Shown: positions 34,340-42,218 of the stretch, in pieces
Layout of the letters: each line of letters opens with the position of its first letter
How positions within the stretch are numbered: position 1 is the stretch's first letter
DNA from: Mycobacterium nebraskense
Lineage (GTDB): Bacteria; Actinomycetota; Actinomycetes; Mycobacteriales; Mycobacteriaceae
Assembly: GCF_002102255.1 (NCBI RefSeq)
Contig: NZ_LQPH01000177.1
Coordinates: forward strand, 1 to 64,000
Length of the DNA: 64,000 nt
Direction of reading: 5' to 3'
The notes under the pieces: generated by a model
What the model was told of the DNA's origin: nothing
Databases searched by the model: none
The model's input: the letters and a program-made list of their open reading frames with translations, nothing else
Position numbers and translations under genes: made by a program

Positions 34340-36700
34340 CTTGTGCGCCAAGGCCTGGCGGCCATCCGGCTTTGGCGGGCCGGGTTCGTCCCCGGCCAGG
34401 GTGAAGTAGCTTTCCTCCTCCTGCAGGAAATGCAGGCGTAGCAGGGCATGCAGCCCGTAGAGGCACGCGAGCAGGTCGTCGACCTGATCGGGGCCGATCG
34501 CTGCGCTGCTTTGGGCCAAGGCCAGGTGGGCGCCGATCCGGTCGCAGAGTCGTTGGATTTCCGCGTGGGTGCGGCTCATCGGGGCGGTCGCTTCGCTGGT
34601 GCCCAGCGGGTGGGCCAGGGCGGGATAGAGCTGCGTCTCCTCGGCGCGCTCGTGCGGGATGATCCGCTCGGTGAGCACGGCGTGGGCGCGGCCGATCGCC
34701 GCCAGGGCCGGCTGATCGGCCGCGGCGGCCAACCGGTCGGCGGCGTCGCGCAACAGATCCACGCCGTCGCGCAGTTCGTCGTGTTCTGCGTCGAAGCGCC
34801 GCAACAGCTGTTCGGTCGGCGCGGGGAGGTCGACCTCGATGTCCGGATTGCCGCGCAGGGCGCGCAGGGCGTTCAGGATCACGGTGACGTCGATGCCCTC
34901 CTGCACCAGCGCGCCCACGGCCGGTGGGAGCCACCCGATGGCGGCGACGGCCATCGCGGCCAGCGACAGGGCCATGCCCACGACCGCGCTCTGCACGGCG
35001 ATGCGCCGCGACCAGCGGGCGATGTCCATCGCATCGGCGAGCCGCTCCAGTCGATCGGTGGTCAACACGATGCTGGCGGCCTCCGAGGACGCGGTGGAAC
35101 CGCGGGCGCCCATGGCCACGCCGACGCTGGCCGCGGCCAACGCGGGTGCGTCGTTGACCCCGTCGCCGACCATCACGGTCACCGCGCGGTCCTTCTCGGC
35201 GCGCACGGCGGCCACCTTGTCGGCCGGGCTCTGTTCCGCGTACACCTCGTCCAAACCCAGCACGGCCCCGACCTCGCGGGCGGGCTCGGAACGGTCTCCG
35301 GTCAGCATGACCAACCGGTTCAGCCCGGCCTCCCGTAACCGGCGCAGGGTGCGCGGCGCGTGGCGACGCAGCGGGTCGCGCAGCAACACCGCGCCCGCCG
35401 GCCGCCCGTCGACGCAGACCCACGCGACCGCGGCGCCGTCGAGCAGGGCGCGATTCACCACCGCGCGTGCCCATTCCGTGTGCACGGTGTCGTGCGAGAG
35501 TTTGCCGACGTGAACCCGACGGCCGTCGAGGGTGGCGGCGACGCCGCGGCCGGGTTCCTCGATGACCTCGGTGGGTAGCGACAGCCGCAGACCGCGGGCC
35601 CGCGCCGCGGTGACGATCGCTTCGGCCAGCACATGCGGAGACAGCTGATCCACCGAAGCCGCCAGCCGGAGGATCTCGATCGCGTCGCGGCCGGGCGCGG
35701 CCGCGACGTCGATGACGACGGGCTGCCCCATGGTCAGGGTGCCGGTCTTGTCCATCACCAAAGTCGTTGCGTGGCCGAGGTTTTCCAAAGCACCGCCGCC
35801 GCGGACCACCACACCGCGACGCGACGCCCGCGACAGCCCGGACACGATCGCGACGGGTGCCGCAAGCAACAGCGGGCACGGGGTCGCCACCACCAGCACC
35901 GCCACCGCCCGCACCGGTGACCCGCTGACCAGCCATGCCGCACCGGCCACCAACAGGGTCAACGGCAAGAACCACGCCGCGTACCGGTCGGCCAGCCGCA
36001 CGACCGGGGCGTTCTCCGCTCCGGCCTCCGCGGCCAGTTGCACGATCTGCGCGTACGTGCTGTCGGCCGCGGTGGCGGTGGCGTCTATCTCGAATGCGCT
36101 GCCCGCGTTGACCACGCCGCTGCGCACGCTTTCGCCCACGCCGCGTTCCACCTGCAGCGGTTCGCCGGTCAGGACCGACTCATCCAGCACGGCGACCACC
36201 CCGGTGATGCGCCCGTCCACGGGCACCACCTCACCCGGGCCGACCACCAATCGATCGTCGACCGCCACCTCATCCAGCGCGATCGTGTTCACCGCTGAAC
36301 CGACACGGCGGCGGGCGAATCGCGGCGCGTGTTCGAGCAGCGCCCGCAGATCGTGGGAGGCGCGGCGCGCGGCCGCCGCCTCCAGCGCCCGGCCACCGGC
36401 CAGCATCACCGCGATCAACGCGCCCGCGAGATACTCGCCCACCAGCAGCGTGCCGACCAGCGAGAACACCGCGATCACATCGACCCCGAATCGGCCCCGG
36501 CGCAACGCGGCCAGCACCCACACCACCGCGGGGATCACCGCCACCACGGTGCCCGCAATCCAGCAGCCGTCGGCAACCGTGGTCACGCCGGCCAGCCAGG
36601 CGATCCCGCCGGCCGCCAACGCGACGACGGTCACCGCGACAAGGACCGGCTCGACCCACTGAGCGGGCCGCGCCCACCGCTCGCGTGCCGCAGCAGCCAT
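34328..36700 (-). CDS. P1B-5-type metal ATPase with C-terminal hemerythrin domain
   Basis: This 790-residue heavy-metal P-type ATPase has TGEP (178-181), the metal-site TPC (273-275 in VATPCPLLLA), the phosphorylated Asp317 in MDKTGTLT, SPH in place of the usual HP block, and GDGVNDAPAL. There is no N-terminal metal-binding domain. Residues 632-765 form a hemerythrin domain with ligand-type residues His640, His683 (HERAEE), His712, His751, His757 and acidic partners. TPC plus C-terminal hemerythrin defines the P1B-5 group, studied in Sinorhizobium (Nia, Ni/Fe export) and Acidothermus. An iron- or oxygen-dependent efflux role is inferred. It diverges from the CBS gene. Confidence 0.9.
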   Translation of the reverse strand: MAAAARERWARPAQWVEPVLVAVTVVALAAGGIAWLAGVTTVADGCWIAGTVVAVIPAVVWVLAALRRGRFGVDVIAVFSLVGTLLVGEYLAGALIAVMLAGGRALEAAAARRASHDLRALLEHAPRFARRRVGSAVNTIALDEVAVDDRLVVGPGEVVPVDGRITGVVAVLDESVLTGEPLQVERGVGESVRSGVVNAGSAFEIDATATAADSTYAQIVQLAAEAGAENAPVVRLADRYAAWFLPLTLLVAGAAWLVSGSPVRAVAVLVVATPCPLLLAAPVAIVSGLSRASRRGVVVRGGGALENLGHATTLVMDKTGTLTMGQPVVIDVAAAPGRDAIEILRLAASVDQLSPHVLAEAIVTAARARGLRLSLPTEVIEEPGRGVAATLDGRRVHVGKLSHDTVHTEWARAVVNRALLDGAAVAWVCVDGRPAGAVLLRDPLRRHAPRTLRRLREAGLNRLVMLTGDRSEPAREVGAVLGLDEVYAEQSPADKVAAVRAEKDRAVTVMVGDGVNDAPALAAASVGVAMGARGSTASSEAASIVLTTDRLERLADAMDIARWSRRIAVQSAVVGMALSLAAMAVAAIGWLPPAVGALVQEGIDVTVILNALRALRGNPDIEVDLPAPTEQLLRRFDAEHDELRDGVDLLRDAADRLAAAADQPALAAIGRAHAVLTERIIPHERAEETQLYPALAHPLGTSEATAPMSRTHAEIQRLCDRIGAHLALAQSSAAIGPDQVDDLLACLYGLHALLRLHFLQEEESYFTLAGDEPGPPKPDGRQALAHKLSR

Positions 36701-36754
36701 GCCTGCCAGCCTGGCGCGACGCTCCGGCGATGGCTAGGGCCGGATGGACGCGGA

Positions 36755-36774
36755 TTGAGGACTCAGGTCACTAG
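36755..36774. promoter_or_regulatory. DosR-like box between the P1B-5 ATPase and CBS genes
   Basis: TTGAGGACTCAGGTCACTAG matches 14 of 20 positions of the DosR consensus TTSGGGACTWWAGTCCCSAA. It lies in the 99-bp divergent gap, 26-45 bases before the CBS start. The match is partial, so it needs testing. The gene types around it (CBS, P-type ATPase) are typical DosR targets. Confidence 0.3.
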
Positions 36775-36799
36775 CAAGGCCCGTCACCTTCTGGCGAGC

Positions 36800-37213
36800 A
36801 TGGTGGACGTGACTGACATATCTCCGCCGGGGTCCCTCCCGATCTGCGCCATCGCCGGCGACCCCGTGGCCCGCGTCCCCGCTGACGCCACCATCGCCGA
36901 CGCCGCCAGGGCCATGGTGACCTGCGACGTGGGGGCCGTTGTGATCGGCGACGACCCGCGGCCCGCCGCGCTGGTCAGCGAGCGCGACATCGTGCGGGCG
37001 GTAGCCGCCGGACGAAATCTCGCCACCGCCAAGGTCTCCGACCTGGCCAGCACCAAGCTGGTGTGGTGTGACGCCGAAGCCTCGGTCGACCAGGTCGCCG
37101 CCCGGATGATGGACCGCTACATCCGCCACGTGCTGGTGGAGCGCGACGGCGCGCTGGTCGGCATCGTCTCGGCCCGCGACCTGCTGGGCGTCTACACGGA
37201 TTTCGATTCTTGA
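36800..37213 (+). CDS. CBS-domain protein
   Basis: This 137-residue protein consists of a pair of CBS motifs: about 16-70 (PVARVPADATIADAARAMVTCDVGAVVIGDD, SERDIVRAVAAG) and 78-135 (WCDAEASVDQVAARMMDRYIRHVLVERDGALVGIVSARDLLG). Such modules bind adenosine nucleotides and regulate partners. Hrp1 (Rv2626c), of the dormancy regulon, is built the same way. The ATG at 36800 was chosen, and the GTG three codons later is possible. Its stop overlaps the TTG start of the next gene, so it may regulate the FMN enzyme. Confidence 0.88.
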   Translation: MVDVTDISPPGSLPICAIAGDPVARVPADATIADAARAMVTCDVGAVVIGDDPRPAALVSERDIVRAVAAGRNLATAKVSDLASTKLVWCDAEASVDQVAARMMDRYIRHVLVERDGALVGIVSARDLLGVYTDFDS

Positions 37214-38748
37214 AATCGCGGGCGGTGGCCACGTTGGTCGGCGCGAGCCTGGCCGGCCTGACGGGGTGGGACCTGCTGCAGCGCCGTCACACCATCCTGC
37301 GCAACTACCCGATCATCGGGCACCTGCGGTTCCTGCTGGAAGCGGTGGGCCCGGAGCTGCGTCAGTACATCGTCACCGACAACGACGCGGAACGGCCGTT
37401 CAGCCGCGACCAGCGTCGCTGGGTGTACACGTCGTCGAAGTTGGCCGACCGGTACTTCGGCTTCGGCACCGACAACGACCTGGAACGGGTGCACAACTAT
37501 CCCATCATCAAGCACGCGGCGTTTCCCGTTGCGGCGCCGGTCGGCGAACCCGAGCATCCCGATCCGGCCGTGCCGTTGCCGGCGGCGAAGGTGCTCGGCG
37601 GCGCGCGCGGCCGCGCCAGGGCCTTCCGGCCGTCGTCGGTGGTCAACATCTCCGGGATGAGCTTCGGCGCGCTCGGCGGCGCGGCCATCACCGCCCTCAA
37701 CAAGGGCGCGAGGATGGCCGGCGCCCTGCACACCACCGGGGAGGGCGGGGTGTCGCCGTACCACCTCAATGGCGGCGACCTGGTCTGGCAGATCGGCACC
37801 GGCTACTTCGGTTGCCGCGACGAGGACGGCCGCTTCAGCCTTCCCCGGCTGATCGACCGGGTGGCCGCCACGCCGGCGATCCGCGCCATCGAGATCAAGC
37901 TCAGCCAGGGCGCCAAGCCCGGCCTGGGCGGCGTGCTGCCGGGCGCCAAGGTCACCCCCGAAATCGCCGCCATCCGCGGCGTGCCGGCCGGGGTGGACTG
38001 CAAGAGTCCCGCCGGCCATTCCGCGTTCCGTGACGTCGACGGGCTGCTGCAGCTGGTGGAGACCGTCGCCGCCGAGACGGGTCTGCCGGTGGGCATCAAG
38101 TCGGCAGTCGGGGAAGAACGGTTCTGGTGTGACCTGGCCGCGCGCATGGCCCGCACCGGTACCGGCGTCGACTTCGTGACCGTCGACGGCGGCGAGGGCG
38201 GCACCGGCGCGGCCCCGCTGGTCTTCAGCGACCACGTCGCCCTGCCCTTCAAGTGGGCGCTCCCGCGGGTCTACCGGGCCTTCGCCGAGCACGGGTTGCA
38301 CCACGACGTGGTGTTCATCGGGTCCGGCAAGCTGGGCATCCCGGAGAACGCGCTGCTGGCGTTGGCCACCGGCTGCGACATGATCAACGTCGGCCGGACC
38401 GCGATGTTCTCCATCGGCTGTATCCAGGCCCAGCGCTGCCACACCGGCCGCTGCCCCTCGGGCGTCGCCACCCAGTCGCCGTGGCTGCAGCACGGCCTCG
38501 ACCCGGACCTGAAGTCGGTGCGCTGCGCCAACTATCTAGCCACCTTGCGCTTCGAACTGCTCCAGCTGGCGCGCACGTGTGGCTACGTCCACCCGGCGTT
38601 GGTGCCGCTGGAAGCCATCGAACTTCTCGACATCGACATGAAGACGGTGCAAGTCAACGAGTTGTTGGGCTACCAGCCCGACTGGGGCCTGCCCGGCCCG
38701 GCCGACATCGCAGCGATCACGGCCGTGATGGCCAGCGGCGCAAGATGA
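37210..38748 (+). CDS. FMN-binding glutamate synthase-like protein
   Basis: This 512-residue protein has an N-terminal membrane-like segment (about 5-22) and a glutamate synthase central/FMN barrel: GMSFGALGGAAITALNKGA, TGEGGVSPYH, IKLSQGAKPGLGGVLPG, TVDGGEGGTGAAP and the Fe-S cysteines CIQAQRCHTGRCPSGVA. It has no glutaminase domain, so it resembles the archaeal-type or stand-alone FMN proteins of this family. It may use ammonia or a different substrate. The start TTG overlaps the CBS gene stop (TTGA). Confidence 0.87.
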   Translation: MKSRAVATLVGASLAGLTGWDLLQRRHTILRNYPIIGHLRFLLEAVGPELRQYIVTDNDAERPFSRDQRRWVYTSSKLADRYFGFGTDNDLERVHNYPIIKHAAFPVAAPVGEPEHPDPAVPLPAAKVLGGARGRARAFRPSSVVNISGMSFGALGGAAITALNKGARMAGALHTTGEGGVSPYHLNGGDLVWQIGTGYFGCRDEDGRFSLPRLIDRVAATPAIRAIEIKLSQGAKPGLGGVLPGAKVTPEIAAIRGVPAGVDCKSPAGHSAFRDVDGLLQLVETVAAETGLPVGIKSAVGEERFWCDLAARMARTGTGVDFVTVDGGEGGTGAAPLVFSDHVALPFKWALPRVYRAFAEHGLHHDVVFIGSGKLGIPENALLALATGCDMINVGRTAMFSIGCIQAQRCHTGRCPSGVATQSPWLQHGLDPDLKSVRCANYLATLRFELLQLARTCGYVHPALVPLEAIELLDIDMKTVQVNELLGYQPDWGLPGPADIAAITAVMASGAR

Positions 38749-41416
38749 GTTTGCGGATCTCGCTCACCCACAGGACCGTGCTGGCCACGGCAATGCAGAC
38801 CAGCCACTGGCTCAGGGACAGCGGCGTGGTGGTGAAAGCCGTGTTGAGGACGGGCAGCTGAACAACGGCCACCTGCAGCAGCGCCGATAACCCGATCGCC
38901 GCCCACAACCACCGGTTGGCGAAGAACCGGTGGAAGGCGGTCCGGGTCTCCGAGCGGGCGTTGATGGTGTTGATCAGCTGGGCGATCACCAGCACGGTGA
39001 AGCCCGCAGTCCGGGCGGTGTCCAAAGACGACGGCAGGGGGCCGCCGGGTGCGTAGAGGTGGATCGTGAGGAGCGTGGCGGCCGCCACGGCCGCGCCGAT
39101 CACGATGATGTTGTTCCACATCCGCCCATCGATGACCCGGTCCGACACCGAGCGCGGCGGCCGGTCCATGACGTCCTCGGTGTGTGGGTCTACGCCCAGC
39201 GCCAGGGCCGGGGCACCGTCGGTCAGCAGGTTGATCCACAGAATCTGCGTGGCCAGCAGCGGCAGCGCGACGGTATGGCCCTGCGACAAGCCAATCGCCC
39301 CGGCCAGCACGACGCCGAAGAAGACGGTGAAGATTTCCCCCATGTTGGAGGAGAGCAGGTAGCGCAGCGTCTTCTTGATGTTCGAGAAGATGCCCCGGCC
39401 CTCGCGAATGGCTTGGACGATGGTCGCGAAGTTGTCGTCGGCGAGGATCATGTTCGCCGCTTCCCTGGCGACTTCGGTGCCGGTGTGGCCCATGGCGATG
39501 CCGATGTCGGCCGACTTCAGCGCGGGCGCGTCGTTGATCCCCTCCCCGGTCACGGCGACGATCTCGTGGTCGGCCTGCAGCGCGTCGATGATGCGCTGTT
39601 TGTCCGCCGGATCGACCTGGGTGTACTGCGAGTGCAGGCGGACCGTTTCCCGCAGCTGCTCGTCATCCAGCGTCGCGAGTTCAGCGCCGGACACGGCCGA
39701 CTCGCCGTCTTCGATACCCAGCTTCCGGGCGATCCGCGCCGCCACCCGGGGATGGTCGCCGGTGATCATCACGACCCGGACGCCGGCGCGGCGCGCCTCG
39801 GCGATCGCCGCCGCCGCCTCCGGTCGGGGTGGATCGGTGATCCCCACCATGCCCAGGTACACCAGGTGCCCGTCGGACCGGCAGGCGACCGCCACGGTGT
39901 GCAGGGCGTCGAGCGCCAGACGCTCGGCATCGCTTCGGATCGTGGCCCGGGCCGAGGCGTCGAGCGGAGCAAGCCGATCACCGGCCTGTAGGTGCGTGCA
40001 GCGGCCGATCACCTCATCCGGGTCACCCGTCGTCACGTCAGCCGGAGTCGGGCGGGGCCCGTCGCCGAGCTTCCCGCGGGCAACCAGGAAGGCCGCGTCG
40101 ATCGGGTCGCCGTGGATCGTCCACCGGCCGTCCTGCACGTCGAGGGCGGCATCACAGCCGGCGGCGCCCCCGTCGAGCACCAGGGCGGCCTGGCGCCACA
40201 GGTCGTCGCCCTCACCCAGCGGCGCGCCGCCATGCTCGAGACGACCCTCGGGCCGATATCCGGCGCTGGTGACCTTCACCTCGCCCAGGGGGGTGACGAC
40301 CCGCACGATCGTCATCTCCCCGGTCGTGAGGGTGCCCGTCTTGCCCGAGCACACCACCGACGCCGAGCCCAGGGTCTCGGCGGAAGACAGCTCCTTGACG
40401 ACGGCGTTCAGACCGGCCATCCGCCGCATTCCCAGAGCCAGTACGACCGACATGATGGCGGGCAAGCCTTCCGGTACCGCCGCCACCGCCAGCGAGACGC
40501 CCAGGAGCACCGCCGTCACCGCGTCGTGGGCGCTGTGGATGCCGAAGACCACAAAGATCGTCGCGATCACCACCACCGCGATCACCAGCACGGCGATCCC
40601 CAGCAGCCGGCTGGCCCGGGCCACCTCACGCTGCAGCGGTGTCGGCTCATTGTCGACGGTGCGCACCAGGCCGGCGATCTGACCCGTCTGGGTCGACATC
40701 CCGGTGGCGGTCACCACCGCCCGCCCGGTGCCCCTGGTGACCGCGGTGCCCTTGAACACCATGTCGGCCCTGTCCCCGAGCGCCGCCGGCTCCGGCAGCG
40801 TCCGGGCATCTTTGAGCACGGGTTCGCTCAGGCCCGTCAATGCGGCCTCGGACAGCTCCAGCCCCGCGGACGAGAGCAGCCTGGCATCGGCCGCCACGGC
40901 GTCGCCCTCGGCGAGCAGCAGCACGTCGCCTGGCACCAGCTCGCTCGCGGGCACGGTGTGACGCGCCCCATCGCGGATGACCGTCGCCGAGGTGGCGGCC
41001 ATCCGCGCCAACGCGCCGACCGCGCGCTCCGCGTGCTCCTCCTGCGTGTAACCGAGGAGCGCGTTCAGGACGAGGATGACCGCGATCACCACCGCGTCGA
41101 CGGGCCAGTCGCCGGCCCCCTCGACGACCCAGACCGCGAGCGAGGCGATCAGCGCGGCGAGCAGCAAGTAGATCAAGGGGCTGCGAAACTGCGCCAGTAG
41201 TTTTCGCCAGGTCGGCGCCGGCGGAACGCTCTCGATATCGTTTGCGCCCACCACGACAAGCCGGCGGGCGGCTTCCGCCACGCTCAATCCGAATGTCGGG
41301 TCGGTGCGCAGCTTTTCGACGACGGCTGTGGCGTCGAGCAGCGCGGGATCGGGGTCGATCAATGCGGCAGAGGCCGGAGCCGCGAGCTCCGGCCAGTCCC
41401 GCGGCCGGATGCCCAT
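38717..41416 (-). CDS. P2-like P-type ATPase lacking catalytic residues (CtpF-like pseudoenzyme)
   Basis: This 899-residue protein has the full length and membrane plan of calcium-type (CtpF-like) pumps, but the ATP cycle residues are missing. The phosphorylation motif DKTGT reads CSGKTGT (Gly358 for Asp). The actuator TGES reads TGLS (Leu196 for Glu). The hinge GDGxND reads GEGIND (Glu625 for Asp). The nucleotide-domain KGAPE region reads TGDPDE (463-468), and the preceding PF-S-RK stretch is shortened. The M4 PEGLP (315-319) and M6 NLLTDGAPALALG cation-site motifs are kept, and the frame is intact. It may be a regulator, channel or partner of another pump. The 3' end overlaps the FMN gene by 32 bases. 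Confidence 0.88.
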   Translation of the reverse strand: MGIRPRDWPELAAPASAALIDPDPALLDATAVVEKLRTDPTFGLSVAEAARRLVVVGANDIESVPPAPTWRKLLAQFRSPLIYLLLAALIASLAVWVVEGAGDWPVDAVVIAVILVLNALLGYTQEEHAERAVGALARMAATSATVIRDGARHTVPASELVPGDVLLLAEGDAVAADARLLSSAGLELSEAALTGLSEPVLKDARTLPEPAALGDRADMVFKGTAVTRGTGRAVVTATGMSTQTGQIAGLVRTVDNEPTPLQREVARASRLLGIAVLVIAVVVIATIFVVFGIHSAHDAVTAVLLGVSLAVAAVPEGLPAIMSVVLALGMRRMAGLNAVVKELSSAETLGSASVVCSGKTGTLTTGEMTIVRVVTPLGEVKVTSAGYRPEGRLEHGGAPLGEGDDLWRQAALVLDGGAAGCDAALDVQDGRWTIHGDPIDAAFLVARGKLGDGPRPTPADVTTGDPDEVIGRCTHLQAGDRLAPLDASARATIRSDAERLALDALHTVAVACRSDGHLVYLGMVGITDPPRPEAAAAIAEARRAGVRVVMITGDHPRVAARIARKLGIEDGESAVSGAELATLDDEQLRETVRLHSQYTQVDPADKQRIIDALQADHEIVAVTGEGINDAPALKSADIGIAMGHTGTEVAREAANMILADDNFATIVQAIREGRGIFSNIKKTLRYLLSSNMGEIFTVFFGVVLAGAIGLSQGHTVALPLLATQILWINLLTDGAPALALGVDPHTEDVMDRPPRSVSDRVIDGRMWNNIIVIGAAVAAATLLTIHLYAPGGPLPSSLDTARTAGFTVLVIAQLINTINARSETRTAFHRFFANRWLWAAIGLSALLQVAVVQLPVLNTAFTTTPLSLSQWLVCIAVASTVLWVSEIRKLILRRWPSRP

Positions 41417-41455
41417 CGGGTCGCCACTTCGCGATGCAGACAGCGGTTTAGCGGC

Positions 41456-42073
41456 CTACGCCGTCAATGATGGTCGCTGATAATCGTGCGGGCGCGATTC
41501 CATCATCCGGTTCCGCACGATGTGTTCGACGAGGATCGGCACGAAAGTCTGCACCGGTGCATCGACGAACTGCAGGGCGGCCTCCTCGCTCCAGCGCTTG
41601 ATCTCAGCGGTCCGTCGCTCGTCGCCAAGGCCCTCATGACGGGCCAGCTTGTCCGCGACGTCGGCCACGGATCGCGCCACCGTGGAGCGACTGGCCGGGG
41701 CGGCCTCGGCGTCAGCGGGTATCCCCGCACGCTCGAGCGCCTGCCGCGCGGCGTCTTCGCCGGTGTCCGGCCGGATCACCTGCAGTGTGATGTGACGGCC
41801 GTTCTCGCCGATCAGGATGACGCTGGTCGGCTCGTCGCTGGTGAAGCCGAGCAGTTCGACCGTGTGACCGGCGACCTCGATCAGGGCCGGCGTCTCGTCC
41901 CAGCCATTGCGGCGGTAGCCCACCACCACGACCCGTCCCATCCGTTCGGACAACGACGCCAACAATTTCGGTAGTTCCTCGACCAGGTTGGTCGACTCCG
42001 GCCACCAGGCGCCGTCAATGTGTTCCGATACCGACCGATATGGCTTGAGCCGCAACCGATTGTCGCGCTCCAT
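41456..42073 (-). CDS. DUF5994-type protein with C-terminal three-helix bundle domain
   Basis: This soluble protein of about 205 residues begins RLRLKPYRSVSEHIDGAWWPESTNLVEELPKLL, the DUF5994 pattern common in mycobacteria. It ends in a helical block EEAALQFVDAPVQTFVPILVEHIVRNRM like the three-helix dimerisation domain seen in several mycobacterial stress proteins. No enzyme motif is seen. The start is uncertain: the ATG at 42073 fits the domain, with GTGs a few codons upstream. It precedes the dead ATPase gene by 39 bases and is probably cotranscribed with it. Confidence 0.75.
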   Translation of the reverse strand: MERDNRLRLKPYRSVSEHIDGAWWPESTNLVEELPKLLASLSERMGRVVVVGYRRNGWDETPALIEVAGHTVELLGFTSDEPTSVILIGENGRHITLQVIRPDTGEDAARQALERAGIPADAEAAPASRSTVARSVADVADKLARHEGLGDERRTAEIKRWSEEAALQFVDAPVQTFVPILVEHIVRNRMMESRPHDYQRPSLTA

Positions 42074-42109
42074 CTCAACCACCTGCTCGCCTACTTCGAT
42101 GAGTGCCGT

Positions 42110-42127
42110 CGTACCGCAAACGGTACG
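42110..42127. promoter_or_regulatory. 7-bp inverted repeat upstream of the DUF5994-dead ATPase operon
   Basis: CGTACCG-CAAA-CGGTACG is a perfect dyad 36 bases before the chosen start, in the 145-bp gap after the giant ATPase. It could be an operator or a hairpin ending upstream transcription. Confidence 0.4.
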
Positions 42128-42218
42128 GCCAGCGTGACCGGCCCGCGACCCAGAGGAGTGGACGCAGGGTTTACCAGACGTGAACAACAAGTGATGGCAA
42201 CAAGTTTCAACCGCACCA

